Source of the DNA: JABDGM01 sp046349975
GTDB taxonomy: Bacteria > Planctomycetota > Planctomycetia > Pirellulales > Lacipirellulaceae
Reading direction: 5' to 3'
Assembly (NCBI GenBank): GCA_046349975.1
Contig: JAXMBH010000001.1
Coordinates: forward strand, 310,001 to 374,000
DNA length: 64,000 bases
The position numbers and the translations under genes were made by a program. The notes below the pieces were generated by a model. The model ran no database searches, was not told where the DNA came from, and saw nothing but the letters and a program-made list of their open reading frames with translations. Below, in pieces: positions 18,332 to 27,014 of the stretch; the first letter of the stretch is position 1, and the number at the start of each line of letters is the position of its first letter.

Positions 18332-18446
18332 GTAGTAGGCACTCTGCGCGTGCCGTAGCCTGAAGTGTCGCTTAGCGTTCCAGTATCACCGGTTTTGCAT
18401 CGGGTCTTTTCGACGTAAGCGACGGCACGCGGAGCGTGCCTGCTAC
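18332..18446. repeat. Inverted repeat with 24-bp arms
   Basis: Left arm 18332-18355 (GTAGTAGGCACTCTGCGC start) pairs imperfectly with right arm 18423-18446 (ends GTGCCTGCTAC). It lies in the divergent gap between the membrane protein and prpB, which is otherwise without a gene. Confidence 0.75.
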
Positions 18447-18562
18447 AATGTTGCAGTCGGCGGCGGATTCTGCACACTTGCCGTTGCCATATGGCAGCCT
18501 TATCATCGTTCCATCGTTGGCGATCATGGCAGTGGGCACTTCATTTGTAACCGCGTCGGTCG

Positions 18563-19438
18563 ATGTCGAACTTTTCTCCTTCTCCCGGTCAACTCTTGCG
18601 CGAAGCCATCGAAGCCGGCCCGATTCAGGTACCCGGAGCGCCAATGGCACTGATGGGCAAGCTCATTGAAGATATGGGCTTTTCGGCGATGTACGTGTCT
18701 GGCGCGGCATTTTCGGCGGGCATTGTCGGCATGCCGGATATCGGCCTGTTTACGCTCACCGAGCTTGTGCAGCAAGTGCGTTATCTAACGGCCCAGATCA
18801 TCACGCCGGTGATCGTTGATGCCGACACGGGTTTTGGCGATACAGCAAATGTGGAACGTACGATCCATGAGTTGGAGAACGCAGGAGCCGCTGCGATTCA
18901 GCTTGAAGATCAGGAATTGCCGAAGCGCTGCGGCCATCTTTCGGGCAAGTCGCTCGTGACGACGGATGCCATGTGTGCCAAGCTTCGGGCTGCGGCAGAT
19001 GCTCGGAATGACGAGGCGACCGTGATCATCGCCCGCACCGATGCCCGCGGCGTCGACGACTTTGCTGCTGCTGTAAATCGTGCCAGGCGCTACATCGAAG
19101 CGGGGGCTGACTGGATTTTTCCCGAGGCGCTTGCCAACCGCGATGAGTTTGCAGCGTTTGCCGAGGCGGTCGATGCGCCACTGATGGCAAACATGACGGA
19201 GTTCGGCAAGAGTCCGTTGCTCACGTTTGCGGAACTCGGCGAGATGGGGTACCGCGTGGTGTTGTACCCGGTCACGCTGCTCCGTGTGGCGATGAAGGCG
19301 GCCGAGACGGCGCTGTCGATTCTCGCCGCCGATGGTACGCAGCGCGAACTGCTGGATCTCATGCAGACGCGGCAAGAACTCTACGATCTCCTGGACTACA
19401 ATTCCTACGAACAACGCGATCGCGAATATTTTGAGTGA
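18563..19438 (+). CDS. prpB: methylisocitrate lyase family enzyme
   Basis: Isocitrate lyase/PEP mutase superfamily enzyme of 291 residues, expected to cleave 2-methylisocitrate to pyruvate and succinate in propionate breakdown. The catalytic KRCGH motif is complete at 121-125 (C123), and Mg-binding acidic residues appear in VDADTGFG (85-92). Length matches PrpB rather than the longer isocitrate lyase AceA. A (methyl)citrate synthase follows on the same strand, supporting the methylcitrate cycle, although prpD is not in the window. Confidence 0.9.
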   Translation: MSNFSPSPGQLLREAIEAGPIQVPGAPMALMGKLIEDMGFSAMYVSGAAFSAGIVGMPDIGLFTLTELVQQVRYLTAQIITPVIVDADTGFGDTANVERTIHELENAGAAAIQLEDQELPKRCGHLSGKSLVTTDAMCAKLRAAADARNDEATVIIARTDARGVDDFAAAVNRARRYIEAGADWIFPEALANRDEFAAFAEAVDAPLMANMTEFGKSPLLTFAELGEMGYRVVLYPVTLLRVAMKAAETALSILAADGTQRELLDLMQTRQELYDLLDYNSYEQRDREYFE

Positions 19439-19573
19439 GGATGCGCGATATGGGATGCGGGAGCGGGGAGGAGACACTATCAGCTCCCACCTACCATCCC
19501 CGCATCCAGAATCCTGCATCCGGCATCCTTCTCTTCACTTTCAACTCTCAACCTTCGACGCTCGACTACTCTC
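19439..19573. repeat. Palindromic GGATGCGGG element and pyrimidine-rich leader
   Basis: Left arm (about 19439-19462) with GGATGC/GGATGCGGG pairs with CCCCGCATCC and GCATCC units at 19498-19528. A pyrimidine-rich tract then runs to the prpC ATG with no visible Shine-Dalgarno. Confidence 0.7.
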
Positions 19574-20701
19574 ATGTCTACCGCTATAGAACCTTATCAC
19601 CCGGGCCTTGAAGGCGTGATCGCCGGCGAGACGAACATTAGCACGGTGACTGGCGGCCTCAGTTATCGCGGCTATTCGATCGAAGATCTGGCGCGCAACA
19701 GCACGTTTGAGGAAGTGGCGTATTTGCTGCTTTATGGCGAGCTGCCGAACGCTGAGCAGCTTGATGAGTTCTACAAGCGGCTGGAAGCGGCGGCGGCCGC
19801 CGTGCCGGCGGCAATCATCGAAGCACTGCGCACGGTCCCCGTTGATGCCAATGAGATGGACGTTCTCCGCACGGGAGCGAGCATGCTGGCGCACTGGGAT
19901 CCGGAGACGGCGGATAACCGTCGCGACGCCAATCTTCGCAAAGCCGAGCGGCTGCTTGCGCAGTTGCCCGTGATCATGGCCGCGCGGCATCGGCTGAAGC
20001 AGGCCAAGGAGCCGGTGCTGCCGGAAGCGGGGCGGTCGCTGGCCGACAACTGTTTGCATATGCTGTTCCGTGCCGACCCGTCGCCAGGGCATATCAAGGC
20101 GATGGACGTATCGCTCATTCTGTATGCCGAGCACGAATACAATGCGTCGACGTTCACCTCGCGCGTGATTGTGTCGACGCTTTCCGATTTGCACTCGGGC
20201 ATTGTCGGCGCGATCGGTGCGCTGAAAGGCCCGCTCCACGGCGGCGCGAATGAAAAGGTGCTCGATGTGTTGCAGGCCGTCGGCAACAAGGAGAATGCCG
20301 AGGCGTGGATTCGCGCGGCGTTGGCGCGCAAGGAGAAGATCATGGGCTTCGGCCATCGCGTGTATAAGGATGGCGACCCGCGAGCGACCTATCTCAAGGA
20401 GCTTTGTCTCGACTTGGCGAAGGAGACTGGCAATGAAGACCTGGAGGTGACGGCCGACGTCATCCAGCGAATCATTTGGGAGGAGAAGAAGCTACCGCCA
20501 AATTTGGATTGGCCTTCCGGCCGGCTGTACCATTATATGAACCTGCCGGTCGAGCTCTACACGCCGCTGTTTGTGCTGAGCCGCACGGCCGGGTGGAGTG
20601 CCCATGTGATCGAGCAGCTGGACCACAACCGGCTGATCCGGCCACGGGCCCGGTACATTGGCCCCGAACGCCGCAAATGGAAGCCGGTTGCGGAGCGGTA
20701 G
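19574..20701 (+). CDS. prpC: 2-methylcitrate/citrate synthase
   Basis: Citrate synthase-fold enzyme of 375 residues that condenses propionyl-CoA or acetyl-CoA with oxaloacetate. The catalytic triad is visible as H222 (GPLHGGANE), H261 (GFGHRVYK) and D312 (NLDWPSG). The short length and position after prpB favour methylcitrate synthase, but the two activities cannot be separated from sequence alone. It starts at ATG 19574 directly after a pyrimidine-rich repeat, without an evident ribosome-binding site. Confidence 0.88.
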   Translation: MSTAIEPYHPGLEGVIAGETNISTVTGGLSYRGYSIEDLARNSTFEEVAYLLLYGELPNAEQLDEFYKRLEAAAAAVPAAIIEALRTVPVDANEMDVLRTGASMLAHWDPETADNRRDANLRKAERLLAQLPVIMAARHRLKQAKEPVLPEAGRSLADNCLHMLFRADPSPGHIKAMDVSLILYAEHEYNASTFTSRVIVSTLSDLHSGIVGAIGALKGPLHGGANEKVLDVLQAVGNKENAEAWIRAALARKEKIMGFGHRVYKDGDPRATYLKELCLDLAKETGNEDLEVTADVIQRIIWEEKKLPPNLDWPSGRLYHYMNLPVELYTPLFVLSRTAGWSAHVIEQLDHNRLIRPRARYIGPERRKWKPVAER

Positions 20702-20703
20702 AT

Positions 20704-20866
20704 AGCCCAGCCGTCTCGGCTGGGAGCAGTTCGTTAGGCTGTGGGCCGTCTCAGCCAGGTCTCAGAATGAAACGGTGAGCTGGCCTTCTGGTTGTTAGGT
20801 GCGGCGCCGCATGGTGGCGGCATTCGTGTGGGTAAGTCCGTCGAGCCCGGAGGGCTCGGCTATATA
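20704..20866. repeat. Intergenic tag-like palindromes after prpC
   Basis: Contains ATAGCCCAGCCGTCTCGGCT just after the prpC stop and GAGCCCGGAGGGCTCGGCTA with TATATA at its right end; the same ATAGCCCAGCCG and CGGCTCGGCTATATA arms frame 46543-46631. The whole 371-bp gap to 21073 carries no gene. Confidence 0.65.
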
Positions 20867-21072
20867 ATTCACGCTATCTTCACTAGTTTCTCTTGTCCGT
20901 AAGGTAGATTTCTTCTACCGATCGCACGCCGGGCGACGATACCCCTTGATGGGGCTTTGGGCCGCTGGCACCTCGTTTGCTGATACGTGGAATAACGCGG
21001 TTAGTCGATCAAACCGGTCGGCGAATGCGTACTAAGGTAGCAGGCGCAGTCGAAAAGAAGGGCAGCAATCAA

Positions 21073-21405
21073 ATGGGCAGTGCATCACACCGCGAAGACG
21101 ACTTCGCCGACCAGCTTCATTCGGCCGCGGAAATTGCCAAGCGGCTCGACCGACTTGAAACATTAACCTGGGCCATGCTCGACGAGCAGATCTCAGAGCA
21201 AGAGTTGGCCGAGTTGGAAAGTCTGCTCACTGTCGATCAACGGGCGCGCGAGCACTACATTCGCTGCGTGCAGTTGCATACCGACCTGGCTCAGCATTTC
21301 ACACCGGTGGGCAAAGCCGGGTCGAAGGATCCGGTGCAAGTTCTCGGGTTCCTCGGCGACGCTGCGCCGAAATTCGGTGCATCGAGTGCGCGCGAGTTGA
21401 AGTAA
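21073..21405 (+). CDS. Small protein resembling N-termini of planctomycete FecR/LamG proteins
   Basis: A 110-residue soluble protein. Residues 30-75 (LDEQISEQELAELESLL, then RAREHYIRCVQLH) resemble the helical segment that opens many planctomycete anti-sigma/FecR-like proteins, but the transmembrane and FecR/LamG parts are absent. It may be a truncated relic or a small regulator. No sigma factor adjoins it. The ATG at 21073 has AGAAGGG upstream; earlier in-frame starts at 20977 and after are less likely. Confidence 0.55.
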   Translation: MGSASHREDDFADQLHSAAEIAKRLDRLETLTWAMLDEQISEQELAELESLLTVDQRAREHYIRCVQLHTDLAQHFTPVGKAGSKDPVQVLGFLGDAAPKFGASSARELK

Positions 21406-21430
21406 AGCAACCTTCCGCATTGCTCGCTTA

Positions 21431-21455
21431 ATAGCCGGCGAGCCATGCTCGGCGG
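21431..21455. repeat. Partial AGCCGGCGAGC palindrome
   Basis: ATAGCCGGCGAGCCATGCTC matches the right half of the double-hairpin element at 44325-44380 and 49386-49435 in reverse orientation. Confidence 0.6.
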
Positions 21456-21606
21456 TGCCAACCCCGCGTAGCAGTTAGACTGGGTTGGCCCTCTGATACC
21501 TCTGCGACGTTGTAAAAATTGTCGGCCGTCAAATCATCCAATTCCCGGCAAGACTACAAACCGCGGCTCACTCGTGTCGCCGTGGTCGGCGGCGTTACGT
21601 AAGCTT

Positions 21607-21867
21607 TTACTCACGTTCTCGCCCTCCGACAACATTTCGCTCGATCATTTTCGACAGCGAAACAAGTTCATGGCAAGCCTGTCGCTCGAACCAATCGTCC
21701 GCACGAGCAAACAGCTTCTCCAACGAGCGGATGTGGTACATTAATCGAATCGCATCATCGCCCCGCAAGAACAACCCCGGCCAGTCTTCTCCAAGTTGCA
21801 CCGCGCCAGACTCGACGCGCCTGTGCTGGTCGGCAATCGGAATATGTTGTAGCACAGCATCGGACAT
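21607..21867 (-). CDS. Small uncharacterised protein, third gene of the HEPN patch
   Basis: An 86-residue protein. The stretch HRRVESGAVQLGEDWPGLFLRGDDA is well ordered and looks protein-like, resembling a short motif seen in other uncharacterised bacterial small proteins. The C-terminal half is helical. No signal peptide or membrane segment. It lies 54 bp downstream of the 72-residue gene and the HEPN-like gene on the same strand, so the three may be co-transcribed. Confidence 0.6.
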   Translation of the reverse strand: MSDAVLQHIPIADQHRRVESGAVQLGEDWPGLFLRGDDAIRLMYHIRSLEKLFARADDWFERQACHELVSLSKMIERNVVGGRERE

Positions 21868-21921
21868 ATTCGACGAGCCTCCGTGTAATTTCGCCCAGGA
21901 GCACCAAGCTGACGATATTCG

Positions 21922-22140
21922 TCAACGCGAGCCCTTGGTTGGGCTGATCGGCTGACAACTGTTCAAAGCGATCAGGTATTTGGCAACCTCGGTTCGCATT
22001 GACGGACATCTTTGCTTAAGTTGCTGCGCGCGCTTAACAGCATCGGTCTTTCGAGTAAACGCCTCCATGATTAACCCCTCATTTTCCTGAATGACAAGCC
22101 AAATGTCAGTTCGCAGTGGGGCGGTAATGTCACGAGTCAT
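21922..22140 (-). CDS. Small protein coupled to HEPN-like gene
   Basis: A 72-residue protein starting at ATG 22140, which overlaps the stop of the HEPN-like gene as ATGA. It has a beta-strand opening (TDIWLVIQENEG), a helix TRKTDAVKRAQQLKQRCP and a Pro/Lys tail. No known domain is recognised. The four-base overlap argues for stoichiometric co-expression, as in toxin-antitoxin operons. Role unknown. Confidence 0.6.
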   Translation of the reverse strand: MTRDITAPLRTDIWLVIQENEGLIMEAFTRKTDAVKRAQQLKQRCPSMRTEVAKYLIALNSCQPISPTKGSR

Positions 22141-22595
22141 CGATCGAACTCCAACAAAAGTGATATGAAACGGCGCCCGAATTCGCGCAGTTCTATTAAC
22201 ACGAGATGTGCTTCCCACGTCTTGTTCCCGTACTGATCGGCATTCCAGATAGTTAGACCGGTTAGCCGGTGGCCGTCGGTGTCGAATTTGATTTGGCAAT
22301 GACTGATACCATTTCGCAGACAATTCACTAATTTTCTGAGGTCTTTCGGTCTCCTGTAAGAACGCTCCATGCGTGGAATTGGCCAGCCACTTGCCCGAAC
22401 GTCTTCAAGAGGAATCGGCGGAATGTATTTGAAGAAACGTTCCTTAGGAAAAACAAGAAGACCCAACATCGAGTTAATGAGCTGAGTCACTTCGTACACG
22501 TCTGCGTCCGGATCAGTTTTTACAGCGGCTTCAATTGCCTCCAAATTCTTCAACGTGCGCTCGGCAAAATCGCGAATGAGATTGTCGTATTCCAT
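22137..22595 (-). CDS. HEPN-domain protein, pEK499_p136-like
   Basis: A 152-residue all-helical protein. LRNGISHC at 93-100 gives R94-N95 and H99, the RX4H motif that forms the RNA-cleaving site of HEPN ribonucleases and toxins. The N-terminal helix NLIRDFAERTLKNLEAIE and the LINSMLGLLVFPKERFF segment resemble the HEPN family described from plasmid pEK499. The gene is visibly more AT-rich than its neighbours and is coupled to a small downstream gene. RNase or toxin activity is inferred from the motif. Confidence 0.7.
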   Translation of the reverse strand: MEYDNLIRDFAERTLKNLEAIEAAVKTDPDADVYEVTQLINSMLGLLVFPKERFFKYIPPIPLEDVRASGWPIPRMERSYRRPKDLRKLVNCLRNGISHCQIKFDTDGHRLTGLTIWNADQYGNKTWEAHLVLIELREFGRRFISLLLEFDR

Positions 22596-22615
22596 TTCAA
22601 CTCACGTTTGATTGA

Positions 22616-24145
22616 TTACATCAGGCCACCGATCAGCTCAAAGTCCTCTTTCAGCGCACCATACAACCCCTGGTACACCCCAAAACCCTTATCGTATACC
22701 TTCCGCGCCGCGGCGATTGGTTTGGTTTGGCCGACGGTCTTTACGGTCGCCTCGCATGCTTCAGGCACGCTTTTGAATTCTCCGGCGCCGACGGCCGCGA
22801 GCAGTGCGACGCCGTAGCCGGGGCCTTCGTCGGCGGCCATCGAGACGACGGTCTTGCCGAGCACGTCGGCCTGCATCTGTCGCCAGAAGCTGCTGCGGGC
22901 GCCGCCGCCGGAAGCGCGGATTTGCTTCACTGCCACGCCTTGCTCTTCGATGATCGCCAGGCAATCGCGGAGCGAATACGTGACGCCTTCCATGATCGCC
23001 CGCACTAGGTGCCCGCGGGCGTGTTTGAGTGTGAGGCCGACGAACGCGCCGCGGGCGTTCGGGTCGGCGTGCGGCGTGCGTTCGCCGGCGAGGTAGGGCA
23101 GGAACAGCAGGCCTTCGGCGCCCGGCGGCGTTAGGGCGGCCTCCTCCGTGAGCACATCGTACGCGTCGATCTTTCGGCGTTTGGCTTCCGCCGCTAGGGT
23201 TTGGCAAACGGCGTTGCGGAACCATTGCAGCGAGCCGCCGGCGGCGAGTGTGACGCCCATCATGTGCCATTTGCCGCGGACGGCGTGGCAGAACGTGTGC
23301 AGCCGGCCCTCGGGATCGACCTGCGGCTTCTCGGCATGGACGAAGACGACGCCGGAGGTGCCGATCGATGTCGAGAGCACGCCCGGTTTTACAATGCCGT
23401 TGCCCACCGCGCCGGCTGCGCAGTCGCCCGCGCCGCCGACCACGAGGCAATCGGTTGAGAGCCCGAGCTGCTTTGCGGCTTCGCGAGTGAGCTGGCCGGT
23501 GACTTCTTCGGATTCGTAGACGCGGCCGAGCAGGCTTTCGTCGAGCTCTAGCTTGGCGAGCAGATCCTTTGACCATTGGCGGCGGACGACATCGAGCAGC
23601 AGCATACCGCTCGCGTCGCTGACTTCGGTGGCGAATTCGCCCGTAAGGCGGCGGCGGATGTCGTCCTTGGGCAGCAAGATCTTCACCGTCTTGTCGAAAT
23701 TCTTGGGCTCGGCATTTCGCAGCCAGAGAATTTTCGGCGCGGTAAAGCCGGTGAGCGCCGGGTTGGCGACCATTTCGATGAGTTTCTTACGGCCACCCGC
23801 GCGCTGTTCGATTTCTGCGCACTCGGCGGCCGTGCGTTGGTCGTTCCACAAGAGGGCGCGGCGGACCACTTTGTTGTTCTTGTCGAGAAACACCGAGCCG
23901 TGCATCTGGCCGGAGAGGCCGATCGCGCGCACGTCGGCCGGCTTGAGCTTTGCCTGCTTGACGACGGCCCGCACGGTCTTGACGGTGGCCTGCCACCAAT
24001 CTTCCGGGTCTTGCTCACTCCACAGCGGTTTGGGATGGTAGCAAGGGTAGGCCGCCATCGCCTGGGCGAGAATTTTGCCTTTTGCGTTAATCGCCAAGGT
24101 CTTCGTGCCCGAGGTTCCGATATCGATGCCGAGGTAGATGCTCAT
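22616..24145 (-). CDS. xylB: xylulokinase
   Basis: FGGY-family sugar kinase of 509 residues that phosphorylates D-xylulose for the pentose phosphate pathway. It shows the ATP phosphate-binding DIGTSGTKT (8-16), the XylB-specific GLSGQMHG near residue 77, the catalytic base region GGAGDCAAGAVG and the C-terminal ASGGGARSSFWRQMQAD signature. A solute-binding lipoprotein gene begins divergently from it, but no xylose isomerase is in the window. Confidence 0.95.
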   Translation of the reverse strand: MSIYLGIDIGTSGTKTLAINAKGKILAQAMAAYPCYHPKPLWSEQDPEDWWQATVKTVRAVVKQAKLKPADVRAIGLSGQMHGSVFLDKNNKVVRRALLWNDQRTAAECAEIEQRAGGRKKLIEMVANPALTGFTAPKILWLRNAEPKNFDKTVKILLPKDDIRRRLTGEFATEVSDASGMLLLDVVRRQWSKDLLAKLELDESLLGRVYESEEVTGQLTREAAKQLGLSTDCLVVGGAGDCAAGAVGNGIVKPGVLSTSIGTSGVVFVHAEKPQVDPEGRLHTFCHAVRGKWHMMGVTLAAGGSLQWFRNAVCQTLAAEAKRRKIDAYDVLTEEAALTPPGAEGLLFLPYLAGERTPHADPNARGAFVGLTLKHARGHLVRAIMEGVTYSLRDCLAIIEEQGVAVKQIRASGGGARSSFWRQMQADVLGKTVVSMAADEGPGYGVALLAAVGAGEFKSVPEACEATVKTVGQTKPIAAARKVYDKGFGVYQGLYGALKEDFELIGGLM

Positions 24146-24185
24146 TTCGAGGTGTTCCGCTGTGCTGCTGGAAGTGGTTAGCTAT

Positions 24186-25430
24186 ATGAGTTCGTTTGGT
24201 CGCAGAGGGAGAGACAAGGAGAGGGGGAGAGGGGGAGTGCCGACGACGTATGGCGGCGAGTCTCCCCGTCTCCCACTCTCCCCGTCTCCCACTCTTCAGA
24301 TGGTGCTAATGATCGTCGCGGTGGCGCTCGCCGGCTGCCCGTCGAATCGCGAAGCGCCCGCGCCTCCCGCCAAGGATTCGTCGAACGCGACCGCGCCGCG
24401 AGCAAGTGTAACATTGCGATTGGTTGTCGTGAATGCACGGCCGCTGGCTGAGGCGATCAACCGGCTGCGCGGCGAATGGGCGGAACGGTCGGGCGGTGAG
24501 TTGGCGGCACAAGCGGTCGACTGGAAAGACGTGGCTGACGCCAAGCAGCTTGACGCCGATGCGATCATTTTCCCTTCGCGCTATCTGGGCGAACTCTGCA
24601 GGCGCGGGTGGCTCCGCCCCGTTCGGGGCAGTGTGCTCGACGCACAAGAGTTGAAGTTTGCCGACTTCTTTCCACTCGTTCGCAATGAGTTGTTGAAGTG
24701 GGGCGGGGAAACGATGGCATTGCCGCTGGGCATCGATGCGACATCGTTCACGTCGACATCGAGTGTCGCATCGCGCCGGCCGGCACTCGCGCTGCTACTC
24801 GAAGCGGGACCAGTGGCCATCACCAATGAGAAGCTTGGTTTTCTGTTCGATACTGAGACGATGAAGCCGCGGATTACGGAACGAGCGTTCCTAGAGGCAC
24901 TCACGCGGTTGAAGCAATCGGCAGCGCCTGGTGAGAACGATGTCCAAGCTGCCGACTCGCAGAACGCAACAGCCGGTCTGCCACTCCTCGGCTGGAACGA
25001 CCGCCTCATCTCCGTGAGTGCTTCGACACATAACGCTGCGAGCGCCTTCCGTCTCATCGCTTGGCTCGCGCAGCCGGAGGCGAGCACGCAGCTCGCGCAT
25101 GCGACTGAGAAAATGATGCCGGCCCGGTCGTCACTCGCTAATTCGCCGCAGTGGTATGATCCGGCGATTTCTCCCGAAGATCGCAAGAGCCTGTCCGAGC
25201 GGTTGGTGACTCAACTTAATGGGGAGCGGTGCATTCTTGTGCCTCGCCTGCCCGGTATCGACGACTATCTCGCCGCACTCGATGAAGCGGTAGAGGCGGC
25301 AATCGGCGACAAAATGACGCCGGGCGCGGCACTTCAAGCTGCTGCGGTGCGATGGGAAGCGATCACGGACGCAGCCGGTCGATCGGCCCAGCGCGTGGCG
25401 TATTTGAAACATCTCAACGTTGCTGAATGA
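24186..25430 (+). CDS. Extracellular solute-binding lipoprotein, family 1-like
   Basis: Likely ABC-type periplasmic binding lipoprotein. A lipobox VALAGC follows the hydrophobic core MVLMIVAVALAGC, and the mature part has the two-lobe pattern of family 1 binding proteins (ADAIIFPSRYLGELCRRG, GETMALPLGID, FRLIAWLAQPEAS, PARSS). The start is unclear. ATG 24186 gives a basic N-region encoded by a G/A-rich repeat, whereas ATG 24300 leaves a lipoprotein signal with no positive charge and no ribosome site. No permease genes adjoin it, so transport is not assured. Divergent from xylB. Confidence 0.7.
   Translation: MSSFGRRGRDKERGRGGVPTTYGGESPRLPLSPSPTLQMVLMIVAVALAGCPSNREAPAPPAKDSSNATAPRASVTLRLVVVNARPLAEAINRLRGEWAERSGGELAAQAVDWKDVADAKQLDADAIIFPSRYLGELCRRGWLRPVRGSVLDAQELKFADFFPLVRNELLKWGGETMALPLGIDATSFTSTSSVASRRPALALLLEAGPVAITNEKLGFLFDTETMKPRITERAFLEALTRLKQSAAPGENDVQAADSQNATAGLPLLGWNDRLISVSASTHNAASAFRLIAWLAQPEASTQLAHATEKMMPARSSLANSPQWYDPAISPEDRKSLSERLVTQLNGERCILVPRLPGIDDYLAALDEAVEAAIGDKMTPGAALQAAAVRWEAITDAAGRSAQRVAYLKHLNVAE
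24205..24296. repeat. GGGAGA/TCTCCC imperfect inverted repeat in a signal region
   Basis: G/A-rich left arm (GGGAGAGACAAGGAGAGGGG from 24205) and C/T-rich right arm (CTCCCCGTCTCCCACTCTCC, to about 24295) lie between two candidate start codons of the binding-protein gene. Confidence 0.65.
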
Positions 25431-25585
25431 TGCGCGCATGTTTGAGGCGAAATTCCTTAGTATCGAGCTCGCTCAGGAGTACTGAGGCATCGCAAAGCCT
25501 TTGCCCCAGCCACCCGATGTCCAAGAGCGCGGAGTACGTAACTAGGATTTGCCCTCGCCGTAGCCGCTGCTAATAATGCCTTCCT

Positions 25586-26251
25586 ATGCGCTACTTGGCT
25601 TTGGCGACGGACGGAGATGGCACGGTACTGAAGAATAGCCATATGCTGGGTGAGACGGCCGCGGCGCTCGAGCGATTGCGCGCGGCCGGAATGAAACTCA
25701 TCCTGGTCACGGGAGAAACTTCGCAGGAACTCAAGGAGTTTCCGCATTTTGAGTTGTTCCATTACGCTGTGGCGGAAAACGGAGCAGTTCTGTTCGACCC
25801 GGCGACCGGTGTGGAGGAACTGTTGTGCGAGTCGCGCCCAGAGCGGCTGTTAACAGCGCTTCGAGAGGCCGGTTTGCGGTGTGAGCCCGGGCGAGTCATC
25901 GTGTGCACCGACACCGATCAGCAGGCCAGAGTCGATGCGATTCTGGAGCAACTGCAACTCAGTTGGCACACAACGTCGAATCGCGATGATCTGCTGGTGC
26001 TGCCGGCGGGGGTCGACAAGGCGTCGGGCCTGTCGAAGTTGCTCGCGCGAATTGATATCCCGCCCGAACGTGTCGTCGGGATCGGCGATGCGGACAATGA
26101 CCGAGCGATGCTCGACCTGTGCGGTGCTGGTGTTGCGGTAGGAAATGCGGTGCCACCGCTTAAGAACTGTGCAGACATCGTCACCGATGGTCACACCGGT
26201 CACGGCGTGGTCGAGTTGGCCGAATGGCTGTTGTCGGAATCCGCGGGTTAG
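25586..26251 (+). CDS. HAD-superfamily Cof-like phosphatase
   Basis: A 221-residue HAD phosphatase of the Cof/sucrose-phosphatase branch. Nucleophile motif DGDGT gives D9 and D11, VTGE supplies motif II, and GIGDADND carries the Mg-binding aspartates. The mid-protein insertion (about 80-150) is the C2-type cap. Sugar or nucleotide phosphate substrate is likely but not defined. It stands alone between the binding-protein gene and a small membrane protein gene. Confidence 0.85.
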   Translation: MRYLALATDGDGTVLKNSHMLGETAAALERLRAAGMKLILVTGETSQELKEFPHFELFHYAVAENGAVLFDPATGVEELLCESRPERLLTALREAGLRCEPGRVIVCTDTDQQARVDAILEQLQLSWHTTSNRDDLLVLPAGVDKASGLSKLLARIDIPPERVVGIGDADNDRAMLDLCGAGVAVGNAVPPLKNCADIVTDGHTGHGVVELAEWLLSESAG

Positions 26252-26342
26252 CGCCCGTCGGCTAACAAGCCTCCGGGCAGTAGCCCACGGTTTTGGATGT
26301 TGATCAAACCACGAGCTAAATTGGCGCGGTTAAACGATCCGT

Positions 26343-26795
26343 ATGTCCGACCAGAAGCAAGAAGAGCTCTCCGAAGCCATCAGCCATTTGCTCGAAGAGT
26401 GCCGGATGGTGTTGCCTGGCATCCAGGCGCTGTTTGGCTTCCAGTTGGTCGTCGTTTTTAACCAGCGGTTCGACAAAATTTCTAGCGGCGACCAGGTTTT
26501 GCATCTCATTGCCACGGTGCTTGTCGCGATTTCAGCAGCCCTGGTGATGACACCGGCGGCCTACCACCGCGTCGTCCACCCGCGCGGCGTCTCGGAACGG
26601 TTTCTACGCATCTGTACCTGGTTGCTGCTCGCGAGCATGGTGCTGCTCACGGGCGGCATTTGCGCCGATGTCTTCATCATTTCCGATGTGATCCTGGAGA
26701 GCCGCACTTTAGCCGCGGCGGTGGCCGGGTTTGTTTTTGTCGTTCTGGTCACGTTGTGGTTTCTATTTCCATGTTGCCAGTTGAAACCGCGGTAA
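26343..26795 (+). CDS. Small integral membrane protein, DUF6328-like
   Basis: A 150-residue protein with about four transmembrane helices after a short acidic N-terminus. LLEECRMVLPGIQALFGFQL and the FNQRF loop correspond to the family annotated DUF6328. Function unknown. The next 219 bp to 27015 hold nothing I could identify. Confidence 0.7.
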   Translation: MSDQKQEELSEAISHLLEECRMVLPGIQALFGFQLVVVFNQRFDKISSGDQVLHLIATVLVAISAALVMTPAAYHRVVHPRGVSERFLRICTWLLLASMVLLTGGICADVFIISDVILESRTLAAAVAGFVFVVLVTLWFLFPCCQLKPR

Positions 26796-27014
26796 TTTCA
26801 CCGGCATGTTGCCGCTTTTGGGGACATCGCTGGCCGCTTGTCAAAGTCCGTAAATACCGATACGTTCAAGGTTTATCTCCGGCGCGCGGCTGGCATCGTA
26901 GGCCCCATCGGCAGGGAACTTTTGGCGATGAGGCCTTTGCTAGTTTCCGCTACGACGTACGATTCGAACTACGGTTTGCAGCTCGCGTAGATTTACCGAA
27001 TTGCCTCAATTGAC

